Part shown: positions 42,758-55,037 of the stretch, in pieces
How positions within the stretch are numbered: the stretch's first letter is position 1
How the letters are laid out: the number at the start of each line of letters is the position of its first letter
NCBI GenBank assembly: GCA_038049695.1
Contig: CP142456.1
Span: 80,685,422 to 80,749,421, forward strand
Reading direction: 5' to 3'
Source of the DNA: Cinnamomum chago
Lineage: Eukaryota > Streptophyta > Magnoliopsida > Laurales > Lauraceae
DNA length: 64,000 bases
Notes under the pieces: model-generated
The model's input: only the letters and a program-made list of their open reading frames with translations
Told to the model about the DNA's origin: nothing
The model's database searches: none
Made by a program: the position numbers and the translations under genes

Positions 42758-43070
42758 CACTACACCAAAACAGGGCTTTTACGGCGCGCATTTTACGGCC
42801 TGCATTAGGTGCACGCCGTAAATGATATACAATTACGGCGTGCCTGAAATGTGAGCCGTAAAAGTCATTTTTTTACTCTTTTTAACGGCGTGCGTGTTTC
42901 GCGTCGTAAATAAGTGTCAATTACGGCAGAATAAGTGGGTCGTAAATGAATACATGTTTTACGGCGTCCATCGCACGCCGAAATATATATACGTTTTTTA
43001 CGGCGTCCACCGCACGCCGTAATACATATACGTTTTTTAAGGCGTCCACCGCACGCCGTAATAGCCTAAT
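42758..43070. repeat. CACTA-2 left end and subterminal motifs
   Basis: Repeated TTTACGGCG(T/C)xC and GCACGCCGTAA motifs, including three successive units of about 45-50 bases (ACGGCGTCCA-CGCACGCCG) at 42960-43062. Likely binding sites of the element's own DNA-binding protein. Confidence 0.88.
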
Positions 43071-43079
43071 ATGCTAACC

Positions 43080-43485
43080 GGTATTCTCGCTGGCAAAGGA
43101 CGTGGAAAGTATTTTCGGCGTTAGTTTTTCGCGGGCAATAGTCAACGTTTCCTTTTCCTCTCCCGCCAGCGAAATTCTTAATCCCGCGTTTTCGTTCTCT
43201 CCTCTCAAAATTACCGTTTCCCTCCTTTCGTTCTCTCTCCTCTCTCATTTGTTTCTCTCCCGCGTCCATCGCGCTCTCCCTCTCCTCACCCATTTCGTTC
43301 TCTCTCACCTATTTCTCTCTCCCGCCTCCATCGCCCACTCCAGAGCCCATCAGCCCATCTCCTCTATCTCTCCCTCCCTCTCCACTGCACGACGACCACA
43401 GCAGCATCGCCAAGAGCTCGCAGCAACCCCCGGACGCCTTCATCTTCCTCCTCGCGCCGCAGACTCCTCCCCTGCACCAGGTACA
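43080..43485 (+). promoter_or_regulatory. CACTA-2 CT-rich leader with 5' splice donor
   Basis: CT-rich sequence after the subterminal zone, ending in GCACCAG|GTACAC at about 43482. It shares the order and blocks (GCACGAC, CCACxGCAGCAG-like, CCCCCGGACGCC) with the CACTA-1 leader despite unrelated terminal motifs. Further CT-rich sequence to about 44200 is probably the start of the first intron. The 320-residue open frame over it is compositional. Confidence 0.55.
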
Positions 43486-44538
43486 CCCCTCCCTCTTCCT
43501 GCACTCACGCCCCATTCCCCCTCTTCTCTCTCTTTCTTCTCTGCTCTCTCTCTCCCTCGTTCCCCATCACTCTTTCCTCTCTGTCTGCTCTTCTCCCTCC
43601 CTTCCTCTCATCTTCCTCCCCTGTCTCCCCTCGCCTGCGCTTGCTGCAGCGCCCACCTGCACAGCACTCCCTCGCTCCCTCGGTTCTCTCTCTCTCTCTC
43701 TCCCTCTCCTCTTCTTCCTCCCCTGTTTCTCTCCCTCTCCCCTGCTTCCTCCTCTGTTCTGCCCTGCGCCCACCTGCGCACCACTCCCTCTCTCCCTTGG
43801 TTCTCTCTGTCTTCCTCTCTTCTCTTCTTCCTCCCCTGTTCCTCTCCCCTCCTCTGCACTGCGCAGCCGCCTTTTCCTCCTCCTCTTCTTTCTTTCTTCC
43901 TTCTCCTTCTCCCTTATCTCCCTTTCTCCTTTCTCATTCCATGCTCTCAGCAGCCCTCTCTCTCATTTCCCTCTCCCTTCTCCACTCATTCATCTCATCT
44001 CCCATCTGATTTTCTATTCTCTCTTTCTTCCTTTCTTTATTTCCTCCTCATTCAGTCTTCCTAGCAACGTGACTGGGCACCCATCCATTTCACTCTCTCT
44101 CTGTTTCTTTCTCTCATTCTTTCTGATTTCTTTCCTCCCCCTCTTTGCCCAGTGGACCACCGGCCCCCTCATTACCTTTTTTTCTTTTTTTGCTTTTTTC
44201 TTTCTTTTGTTCACTTTGAATCTGAAAAGAGAAAGATAGGGAGATGTGAGGTTTAATCAATATATTACTTGCCATTGTTTTATTTACATGTAGACAGTAA
44301 ATATGAGCATTGTATATTTAAATCTTGGACTTCCTTTGTAGCAGCCCTTGGTGGTGATAATGCCCGAGCCTTTTGTGCCAAACTTCTGTGATATTCTCTT
44401 TGACTGAGAAAACTGCTTGCTCCTCCAATGGTTTTAGAGCAAAACTTGTGCCTTTCATTCTAACTTTAAAAATATCATGATTGGTTGCATCTTAAAATTA
44501 GACAATATTTGTCTTCAAAAGCAACTTTAAAACTTCTT

Positions 44539-45034
44539 TCAATCAATTGACATGTTTAAGTCCTGAAGCATTTTCCTAACAGTAATGTATCCAAAAAGCA
44601 CAGAAAAAACAAGTGATTATGATGCAAGTAAAGAAGCAGTTGATGCAGGAAGATATGCATATGCCCAGGCATACATCAAGTTATCAGCAGCACTTAGGAA
44701 ACCCAATGCTGCATAACAAATAGCGAGACTGTGAGTGATGGGAGTGGGTGTCCTTTTATCCATGATATATAAAGGAATTAAAAAAAGGGCAGTTAGAGGC
44801 CACCCAGCCACAGCTACCCATGAAATAATCCACTTGCTCTTTCCCCCATCAGCAAAGTAGAGACAGGATAGGAGGGAAGAAGCAGGAAATGCAATGAGCA
44901 TTGCACTACTGCTTAGAACCAGCAAGATCCAGTATGAGATTGGCTTGCTCCTGTATGTTACCTTAGCCATTACTAGGAGTTCAGATATCTGCTCTTGCAA
45001 GGAGAAGAAAGATCTTGATGGCTCTGTAGTTTGC
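44539..45034 (-). pseudogene. Captured purine permease (PUP) fragment in CACTA-2
   Basis: The minus strand reads a large part of a plant purine permease, a multi-pass membrane carrier of adenine and cytokinin-type purines. It starts at an exon edge (TTTCCATGCAG acceptor, 45035). Motifs are SYWILLVLSSSAMLIAFPAS, LLSCLYFADGGKSKWIISW, VAVAGWPLTALFLIPLYI, YAALGFLSAADNLMYAWAYA, YLPASTASLLAS, then an in-frame TAA (44617-44619) and SLVFSVLFGYITVRK. The last half of the about 350-residue family protein is missing. Retained intron sequence upstream shows capture of genomic DNA rather than mRNA. It is opposite to the transposon genes and may give antisense RNA when the element is transcribed. Confidence 0.87.
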
Positions 45035-45419
45035 CCTGCATGGAAACAATAGAAAACAGAATATATCAATGCCAACACTACCTAATGCAAGGCACAAAAT
45101 TATGTATGGCATCTGATCACAGAGCAACACGAAAGCATACAAACTCCAACATAAAAATAAAAGGACCAGACTAGGTGTTCTGTTTCTTTTTTTTTTTTTT
45201 TTTTCTTTAAGTTATGAGCAGCTTTTCAGTGTACATGTTGCACATATATATAGTCCAAAATATCTCTTGCCTGTATGAACTCCATATATGTGATGTCTGT
45301 ATGGAAATAGTGATAACTGATAACTAGAGGGAGAGAAAAAGACTTCCCATATGGAAATTTTAGTGATGTTATTCGGCTTAGGTTTTTATGATACTCTATT
45401 ATTGTAAATAGGTTCAAGA

Positions 45420-45511
45420 AAGCAGTTGCCGTCAGTTTACAGAACTTGAGGAACTAAAAAGGCGATTGGAAGCTTTGAACCCAAGCAGAGCATCCTCTTC
45501 TACTCCTAAGG
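45420..45511 (+). other. Possible captured coiled-coil exon
   Basis: After a TTGTAAATAG acceptor the plus strand reads QESSCRQFTELEELKRRLEA followed by LNPSRASSSTPK. The charged, helical composition looks coding and does not belong to the transposase family. Parent gene unknown, and the downstream donor would be a GC type. Chance cannot be excluded. Confidence 0.3.
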
Positions 45512-45644
45512 CAAGCTCTCTTTGCAACAACGCTCTCAAATGCATGCTTTACAATACCCTTTCAATCTAATTCCATGTTTCTGAAATTAATAGATTGCAC
45601 CTGCATAGTTTCACAGCATTGTCAATGTAAGACAATAATCCATT

Positions 45645-48600
45645 ATGGATAAAGAATGGATTCATCTACCAAGGTGCAATTCCAAAGCCCTGCACTATAA
45701 AATATTTGATGTCCCATACCTATTTAGGATCTAATTAGTAAAAAACTTGGGTTTTCTTTATTTTAGACCATCAGAAGCATATCGAGAGGGAGCACGAAAG
45801 TTTGCAGATAAGGTTCAAGAAAAGAAAGGGTATCCAGAGAAGATTCAATGTCCTTGCATCAGGTGTTTAAACTTGAAATACCATCATTACAATGTAGTCT
45901 ACGACCATCTAGTATATTATGGAATTGATCCTACTTACACCACATGGATTTTTCATGGAGAAAAACCAACCGCAGTAGGGGAAACTGAAAATGCTGAAAT
46001 TCCAGCATCATATAAAATGTTTAGAGATGCATGTTTCGAAGATGATGATGTGGATCATATAGATGAAAGAGGCTACCAAGATTTTCAAAAGCTTGTCGAG
46101 GAGGCAGAGCTTCCTTTATATTCAGGATCGACACACACTAAGATGTCAGCAACACTTATGTTATTCAAGGCAAAGGCTCGACACAGTCTGTCTGACAAAG
46201 CATTTGATGATGTTCTCAAGATTGTTCATGAATTGCTACCACTCAATAACATACTTCCGGATGGTTTTTACTCATCCAAAAAGCTATTTAATGCTTTTGA
46301 TCTAGGGTATGAGAAGATACATGCATGTGAGAATGACTGTTGCTTGTTTCGAAAAGATCTAGAGCATCTTGAGACATGTCCAAAGTGTGGTTCTTCACGG
46401 TGGAAATTCAATGCACGAACCAAATTGATAAGGAAGGGAGTTCCAGCAAAGGTTTTGAGGTATTTTCCAATTATTCCAAGATTTAGGAGATTGTTTAAGT
46501 CAGCAGAAAAGAGTGAACAATTGACTTGGCACTACTCAAACAAAAGTCAGGATGGCATTATGCGACATCCAGTGGACTCATTGGCATGGAATAGAATAGA
46601 TGATAAGTGGCCCTCATTTGCATCTGATCCTCGTAATCTTAGACTTGGCCTTTCTTCGGATGGATTCAATCCTTTTGGTGATCTTAGCTCTAGACATAGT
46701 TGTTGGCCTGTAATTCTGGTCACATACAATCTTTCTCCCTTGTTATGCATGTCAAAAGAAAATTTAATCTTGACATTACTCATTCCTGGGCCTAAGCAAC
46801 CAGGAAATGACATTGATGTGTACTTAGCACCTCTTATAGATGATTTGAAAGAGCTGTGGGTGAATGGAGTAAGTGTTTACGATGCGTTTACTCAATCCAC
46901 ATTCAATTTGAGAGCCATTTTGATGTGGACAATAAACGATTTTCCAGCATATGGAAATCTGTCTGGGTATGCTGTTAAATCCAATAAAGGATGTCCGACA
47001 TGTGGACTTGAGACATGCTCAAAATGGTTGACAAACAGCCACAAGCACGTATTCATGGGTCACCGGAGATTTCTAGCTTACAATCATCCATTTCGGGTAA
47101 AGAAATCTTGGTTTGATGGGACAGAAGAACATGGACGAAAACCTCGTTTTTTGACTGGTTCAGAAGTATTTGAAGTGATCAGTACTATTGAAAATGACTG
47201 GGGGAAGGCTAATAAAAAAAAGGCAAAGAAGAGGAAGAGAGGGGATGAAGACGAAGAGCAAATTGTCGTGGAGCCTCAATCAGTGTGGAAAAAGAAATCA
47301 ATGTTTTTCGAACTACCATATTGGGAGGTAAGTCAATGTGCTTGTTCGCTCTTAAATTTATTTATTGAATTTAACATCTTTTTGTTTGGTTATTTTGTAG
47401 TCATTATTGTTGCGGCACAATTTGGATGTCATGCATGTTGAAAAAAATATTTGCGAGAGCCTAATAGGCACTCTATTGAATATTAAAGGCAAAACAAAGG
47501 ATGGTTTAAAGTCTCGTGAAGATCTGAAAGATATGGGAATCAGAAAATCATTGCATTTGAAGGAAAATGGTGTCGGCTCTAGCTGCAAAAGAGCCCCTTA
47601 TGTGTTGTCAAACAAAGAGAAAAAAGTATTTTGTAAAAGACTTTCTGAGTTGAGGTTGCCAGATGGTTATAGCTCCAATATTGCAAGTCATGTGTCACTA
47701 AAAGACTGTAAAATTTATGGGCTCAAGTCCCATGATTGTCATGTGCTAATGCAACAAGTTTTGGCAGTTGCATTAAGGGGACTATTAGACAAGGGGCCTA
47801 GGGTTGCAATTTTTAGATTATGTGCTTTTTTCAACTGCTTATGTCAAAGAGAGATTGACAAAAATAAGTTGGAATTACTTGAAGACCAAATTGCTGAGAC
47901 TTTGTGTATGCTTGAGAGGTTTTTTCCCCCTTCATTTTTTGACATTATGGTGCACCTTACTGTTCACTTGGCTCGAGAAGCACTGATAGGTGGACCAGTG
48001 CAGTTTCGTTGGATGTACCCATTTGAAAGGTAACTCCAATGTTTTATATAGTCAATTCTTTGGTTTAGTTACTGCTTGAGTTAGCTATTAATAATTTGTC
48101 TTTCATTTTGAGTTAGGTATATGAAAGTACTGAAAGGTTTTGTGAAAAACCGTTCCAATCCCGAAGGTTGTATGGTTGAAAAGTATAACGTAGAAGAGTG
48201 CACAAGTTTTTGCGCTCCTTACATAAAGGAAGCAGCTCAAGTAGGTGTTCAACAAAGTCGATATGAAGAATATGAAGAACGTAATATATTAGAAGGGAGA
48301 CCAATTGGTAAGGCTAAATTGAAGGAATTGTCTCCTAACATGTTCGAAGTTGCCCATTTATATGTCCTAGAGAATACTGCCGAAGTAGAACCGTATAGAG
48401 AGTAAGTTTCTCATGAAAGATATACATCTTTGGTATTTTTAGTTTGTTTCTATTTATGCACTTTTAATTTCTAAATATACCTTTGTCTTTTTCAGATTAC
48501 ACTTAGAGGAACTTCGACATTCTGATATACGTCTTCATGGGAATGAAAGCCTCTTAAGAAAGAGGCATAGGGACACATTTAGTGCATGGTTAGCAAATAA

Positions 48601-49294
48601 AGTCAAGGTTGGAGATGCCAGTAACATGTCAGAACTTGTGAGGTGGATAGGGTGTCGACCCAAACCAAATGTGGAATCTTATTCAGGTTATATCATCAAT
48701 GGTAATCGATTCCACACAAGATATGTTAAAAATTGCACACAGAATTCTGGTGTTTCTCTTGAAGCAGAGACAATGTGTCGATCAAGCGCAAGAGATACCT
48801 CACATGTTAGCGGGAATATTGTGTTCTATGGTGTTATAAGAGATATAATTTTGTTAGACTATCACAAGTTTAAACTCCCGATCTTTCATTGTGATTGGGC
48901 AAATATAGGAAGTGGTGTCAAAGTTGAAGAGTGTTTCACATTAGTTAACCTTCATCAAGGCCAGCATCAATTTGAGAACGATCCGTTTATATTTGCCTCA
49001 CAAGCAAACCAAGTCTTTTATTCTAGACATGATGATACTTCAAATTGGTATGTGGTGCTAAAAGCACCACGAAGAGGAGTTTCTGAGTCTGACACTAATG
49101 GGAATGATTGTATACCATTTGCTCCATTAGATGTCTCCAATCTTACTCTTGAGGACAAAGATTATGAAAGACATGACTATGAGGTCATGGATGATTTGGT
49201 ACTGTTATTAACATTAATTTGATGCTTTTGTTATGTCTTGAGTTAGATACTGATATTAAACACTAATTTGGCTATGCAGGTTCAACCATCTTAA
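45645..49294 (+). CDS. CACTA-2 transposase (tnp2 / TNPD type)
   Basis: Six exons with matching phases: 45645-45673, 45767-47327, 47401-48029, 48117-48401, 48496-49198 and 49280-49294, predicting 1073 residues. The first exon is only 29 bases (MDKEWIHLP), the conserved start of the family; without it the frame lacks its natural start. In order: transposase-associated domain (about 5-80, ending WIFHGE), tnp2 (about 190-560) with SDGFNPFG, LIPGPKQPGNDIDVYL, MWTINDFPAYGNLSGY and HNLDVMHVEKN, the DUF4218-type region ending at the exon edge FRWMYPFER and in CPEVEPYR-like AEVEPYRE, and the DUF4216-type region with SYSGYIINGNRFHT. It catalyses element excision and insertion. All exons are open, so the gene may be functional. 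Confidence 0.93.
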
Positions 49295-50410
49295 ATCATG
49301 GGTGATGTTGGTGAGGTAAGCATCGTTTGTAGATTTGGATTTATTTGAATTTAATTTCAAATTCAGCCATTGGCAAGCATTTCAGTTTTTGTATCATCTC
49401 CATCGATATTACATCTTCAAGCCTCTTCCTGGAGAGAGAGAAAGGGAAAGAAGAAAAATTAGCAAACTCTATCCCTATCATGTGCTTCTTTGTACAAATA
49501 GCACTTGAACAGAATCAACATAACTCACTTCCCAAGGTAGCTTAATATTAGAAATAACTTTCTAAATTCAAATTCTACCAAATGCAAGCATTTGTGGACT
49601 TGCTATCTGTGTTCGGGGCTTTTTAGGACTTGATCTAGATGAGCCGGATTCATCTGCATCATGGAAAACATTGAATGATCAACACTTGGACAACAAAGGA
49701 AATTTCAGAAACTTCATACAGTACTAAAACTCAAAACTTATACCACCCACTCTGAATTAGTTAACTGCACATCTTAAAAGCCTTTATTTCTCTCTCTCAA
49801 GGAATTAATAATGTGGTGTTTTTGCTAATCTCTTTTGTTTGCTTTGCATGGCCTTTTGATGTAAAGAGATTAATAATTATAATGGAGGTCCAGCACTTTT
49901 CTCTTTCATTAAAAATTTTTTTCCCACAATGATTGTTCTATTTGTTCTCCCATTTAAAAGCAATTAGTAAGATTCCTCTATAATGTGTCAGTTGGAAGTA
50001 AGAGAAAGGTTTTTCCATTTTTTTTTAAAAAAGACAGAAAGATGCTTCCAGTGATCTTGTGTTCAGTGATGATTGGATTCTTCCCTTTCTTTGCAGATAA
50101 TCTTTTTTTAAATTGTCATTGCTTTATTCTGTTTTTTGGACAAAACTACAGTGTGGTAATTCACTTGAACCTGAAACCAGTAGTCAGTAAAAGGGAAGTT
50201 TGATTCTGTGCTTTTGTATTTTGAGATGTGAAGTTACTTTTTTTGTTCTTTGGCTGCTGTCTTTTTTTTTGTTAGCTTTGTTTTGTTGGTTTTTAAGTTT
50301 TGTCTTAAGTCTCTACTGCAGGTTTTGTTCTCCTTAGTCTGGGTTTTGCACTTTGTTTACTGCAGGTTTGTTTTTCATAGTCTGGCTTTCATAGTTTTTT
50401 CTAAAGTTAA
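49295..50410. other. CACTA-2 interval between its two genes
   Basis: No gene recognised. It contains one copy (50273-50395) of a duplicated block repeated at 55842-55945. A first coding exon of the next gene should lie here but could not be fixed. Confidence 0.4.
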
Positions 50411-53400
50411 TTCCTTAATGTGAAGTGTTCGAAGAAGATAGCAAGGCGTGGAAAGAAGCAAAAAAAACATGCAGCAGCTGTAGCCATTGAAGATGAGAAT
50501 CACCCTTTTCAGATATCGGGTGAAGGTTCTAATTCTCCATCTGCTGTAGTTCCTAATGTCCCAGATGTTCAAGGTGAGAATAATCCTAATGCTACAAAAA
50601 GAAAACCCAGAGGAAAGGCACAAGTTTTGTGTTTTACCAAAGGAAAAGGAAAGGGAGCTCGTCTTGAAGTTGAGTTCAATGAAATGGGCCAGCCGATTAG
50701 AAAGAATGCAGCAATTTTTTCTTCTTTCCTTGGAATCACAGCAAGAGAGTTAATACCAGTGACACTTAAGAAATGGAGCGACCTTACAGATGAGTTTATC
50801 GCACAAATATGGGAGCACATAATGGTATATTTCTACAAGTATCAAATTTAAGTGTGGTTTAAATCTATTTCTAATGCAATTTTTAATTTTCTTTTGTAGC
50901 AAAAGTTCAGTTTTGCTGAATGTTATAAAAAGTATACATTTGCAAAGCTACGAAGGCATTGGAGAGATCATCGAAATTTGCTGATGAAGGAAGTGTCGGA
51001 CCAAGCGAAGTTGGTGGGCATCAAACGCGCTGCTACCCTCTTGAAACCTGATAGTGTAGAATCCATGGAAGATTGGCTATCTTTTATCAAAACACGGACC
51101 AGTCCAACCCAATTGGTAAGCACTTTATATTATTATATTTTGTCGCACATTGGTGATCATCTCACAATGTCCCTAAATTGTCATTGTGCTCTAGGCGACA
51201 AATAAGAAGTTCAAAGAGATGCGAGCACAACAAACTCTACTTCATCGAACGAGTCGCAAAGGATTTGCACGGCTAGAGGATGAAATGGTAAGTAAATAAT
51301 TGAATCTGTACAATAAGTGAATTTGTGGACATGACAAATATATTTTTCCTTTTCTAGAGACAAGAAAGTGAAACACCAGATTCAATATCAAGGTCTGATG
51401 TATGGATTCGTGGCTATGAAGCAAGAAAGAAGAAGAATAATGAGGATGATGAGATAGAGGATCCCGAGATAGTGGTAAGTAGTTTAAAATGTGGTATTTT
51501 TTAGTAAAGACTTTTGTTTCAGATCATTAATCAAGTATGGACCCACTCCTGGATTCAAGATGAGGAGTCCTTATCCATTTTTATGTCTCATCAGATGAAC
51601 TGCTTAGAATAAGACCACAGAAAGCAGAGAAAGAGAAGAGATAGGGAAACTGAGAGAGGTTTTTGGATTTAGCTGTACCCATCTTGTGTTCCACTGAAAG
51701 TAATTAATACCACTTTTCTGCTGCCCAAATCAGTGACATATCCCCTGAATTCACAAGAGAGAGTGTTATTCATGAAATGCATCTGAACCTTCAGCCTAAA
51801 TAAAAAAATAATAATTTTTTTGGCAGGATTTGGGTTAATCCTTTTTATTAATTTTGGTTGGAGTATGTTCAAGGCAATCCATGCAGGGTTGTTTGTTTAA
51901 CACTCTGATTATCTGCTTCACTCTATGGAAATTCATTTATGTGGGGAGCATGAATAAGCAAAATATTTATTTTATGAGAGCAATAATTTTAAAAAAAGTT
52001 TATCCAAAAAAGTACTGCACCACACTAAATTGTGAAAAAATTAAACGCAAAGATTAAATGGGTTTCATTCTTACTCAGTCAAAGATTAAATAGGTTTCAT
52101 TCTTACTCAGTCAAAGATTAAATGGCCTCATTTCTGTTGAATGATGATAGTTTGGTCTGTTTAATGTTGAAGCCAAATTTGAGTTTGGCTATGGTTGGGT
52201 TGGCTCGGCTCTGCTCATGTTTAAATTCTCTGCTGTTGGGTCATAGGCTGTAAGATTTTGAATCACATGGCTACTAATTCAAAAAAATGCAGGTAAGAAT
52301 GAATTCTTCATGCAGTTCTTATAATACATGCAGGTGTCCTCCAAATATTTGGCCTTTTTTTTCCCTGTCTTTTGGAATCAAAGAACTCATTGAGATTGTT
52401 ATCTCTAAATATGCCTCATAATTTTTTTCAAAATGGACAGAGGAAACCTTTTCTCCAACTATAGCCATAGATTCAGGTATTATCATTCAGATTTTTAACT
52501 ATCCAGGTTTTTATTTCATGGATTCATTTACACTGCTGGCGCCTAGCTATATAGATGCTGGTCTTTGTGCAATGTTACAGATCACAACATTAGCTAGAAG
52601 TCTCCTTTCTTAATTTACAATCAATGTATATAGACTACTTAGGCTGCTTGGACCAACTCTTAGCAATAACATTGATTACTATGAGATTACGAAGTCAATA
52701 TCCTTGAGTGTAATTACTACTCTGCTGTTCATTGAAGTTCCTTCCACCTAATTTACTTCAAACCTTGTAAAAAAGTTAGTCAAGCTACTGCTTCATCACT
52801 GCTTCATCCAATGACAGTAAATTGTGCACATCCAAAAAAGGTACCTCTGCAGTCCAGAATGCCTTTCCCTATTCACCACTGCTTCATCCAATGTCATCAT
52901 TGGTCCCCTTCTAGTTCCTTGAACTTGTAACCTTTCAACACATGATACAAGAGTTGATTGTGGCCTTGCATTTAAATGCACAAACCATCTTGAATGTCAT
53001 TCCTTGACCTTCAATTGAAACTACACATAGACTTCCTCTTAGAACTTCTCATAATTCCATCCTTTCTTGTAATTCCACACATCCATCATATGATGTGCCT
53101 CTCCACCACATGTACTCTGGCATCTCATTTCAATTGTTACCTCAACCATTCAGCTCCAAACAAGAGAGCGAGTCCACTATTGTCTTGTAAAAAAAAGACC
53201 CTACAATTGAAGTGATAATCAGCAATTGCATTGCACTCCACTAGCTTGTTTCCACTTTGCCCACCCAGTCATCTTGTTCGCTATATCCAACTAAAACCTC
53301 AATTTTGTTCTATAATTGACCCTAGATATTGAAATCAATCGCAATGTGGTACTAATCTATTGTCAATTTTGATTGACTCATCTCCTCTCAGATCCACAAA

Positions 53401-55037
53401 ACTTATTTTTTCTTTTTAACAAAAAATTATATTGTTAGAGAAGAAGAAAACATCCAAATACAAGACCAAACTTTCAGTTCATTTGATCCACAAAACTTGC
53501 ACTCCATATACAATGTATTTTTGCTAACTTTCAGGCTTCCAGCTCATTTGACTAGAATACATTTGTCCAAACTTCTAGCTTATCATTTACTTTCATCCCC
53601 ACTCAAATTGGGATCAGCCAGTTTTCTGACTAATGAAAACCATGAGATCTGCAACCAACTGCACCGTGGAACTTCTTCTTGGATATCTTTTGATATATTA
53701 TCCATAACCAAGGCCAATAAGTTTAGGCTCAAAGCGAGCCCTTAGCAATCCCCACTCAAATCGGGACAAACGTAGCCCCACACACAGTTCTTGCACTCAT
53801 CTCTGCCCCTTCATTTATGTCTAGTATGATTTCATCATAACCATTAAGGATGCCTTGTTTTTCTTCAATCCATTAGTAGAAGGAATTTAAATTTCTTTCT
53901 AGCACGATACAAGCCTTAGATAAAGAAAAGAAAGTTGTCTACAGCAGCAGGAATTTGTTTTAGTTGCTGAATTTATCTGGAACCTTAAATTCAGCATCAC
54001 AGCACTTCTAGGGAGGCCTCATTTGAGTCAAAACTCAGAAGTCCGAGTTATCCAGACTAAATGTGGTCTGACCAATCCAATTTGCATCAGATGCTCAAAT
54101 TGTAACAGCCGAATCCAAATATATATAGACAGCAGAGATTTGTAAATGTTAGTTAATTCTATTCAATCGGATTGCTAGGAGTGACACAGGACTTATCACT
54201 GAATAGGGATGAATGGAGAAGTATTCTACTACTTTTGCCCTCATTATGTTTGTGTTTCTTTCTCTTAATTTGATGTACACTTATGGTTTTACAAATACAG
54301 CAACAAGTCAAGAAACACAAAGCAGAAGAAAATGGTTCTTCTTTTAGAGATGATGCTGTTGCGAAGGTACTTGGTCCTGATCCACGAGGACGAGTAAGAG
54401 GGCTTGGATATGGAGCAACACCTTCAAAGGTGGCGGGTCAAACACAAATGAGGGACAAATTTAATAAATTAGAAAATGAACTTTTATCCTTGAAAAACCA
54501 AATGAACAGTTTCATTGCAATGGTCGGGAAAGGTGGAAATACTACAGTAAGTACTCAAATATATTGCTTTTAATTATTATGTGACTTTTCTATTTATTCG
54601 TTGAGCTGAATATAAGTTGATTACAGCAAAAAGATAATGGAAGTGTTCAACATTCTGCAAACGACTACATGTCACAAAGCAACAGAATTGAACCTCCAAG
54701 TGCAATGCAGAATTCTGTTCATGGGACAACACAAAGTAAGGGAAAAGAACATACGACGGGTGTTTGCAATTCCAATCAGGGGAGCTCAAGATGCAAATTG
54801 CTAAGTTGGCTCGACGCAACTAAAGTTGTTGCAACCGGTGAAATTCTATCAAGGGATTCAACATCACTTGTTCATCATGTTCCTCTTGGTGCTGAATGTT
54901 GGAAAGTTTCTGTGCAACATGTAGTAGAGGGTAATGAGAGTTTGATTCTCTATCGACCAACTCGGGAAGCTTTTCTTCTGAATGAAGTACTGGGAAGCAC
55001 AATTGCATGGCCCATCAAGTACATCGCACCTTGTTAG
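50411..55037 (+). CDS. CACTA-2 second gene (plant transposase_24 / TNPA-like)
   Basis: Exons read without stops and all in phase 0: up to 50824, then 50900-51115, 51195-51287, 51358-51474, 54301-54546 and 54627-55037. Content in order: basic N-terminus (KKIARRGKKQKKHAA); core with KGARLEVEFNEMGQPIRKNA and PVTLKKWSDLTDEFIAQIWE; YKKYTFAKLRRHWRDHRN; ESMEDWLSFIKTRTSPTQ; WIRGYEARKKKN; the signature VLGPDPRGRVRGLG; a coiled coil (KFNKLENELLSLKNQMNSF); and a C-terminal domain LLSWLDATKVVATGEIL to WPIKYIAP. By family it is the DNA-binding accessory protein of En/Spm elements. The 5' end is open: the frame has no ATG before a stop at 50408-50410, so an upstream start exon must exist. The 2.8-kb intron (51475-54300) is unusually long. 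Confidence 0.85.
51475..54300 (+). other. Long intron of the CACTA-2 second gene
   Basis: Donor GTGGTAAGT side and acceptor ACAAATACAG. Small open frames occur on both strands (for example 52796-52981 minus), but none was recognised. The pair of phrases CCCCACTCAAATxGGGA at about 53599 and 53753 hints at old inserted repeats. Confidence 0.4.

Noticed and set aside
43102-44064. 320-residue open frame in the CACTA-2 leader
   Set aside because: Same CT-rich composition effect; overlapping open frames occur on both strands and the GTACAC donor cuts through it.
46547-46813. Antisense frames within the transposase genes
   Set aside because: Shadows of the conserved tnp2 coding sequence on the other strand.
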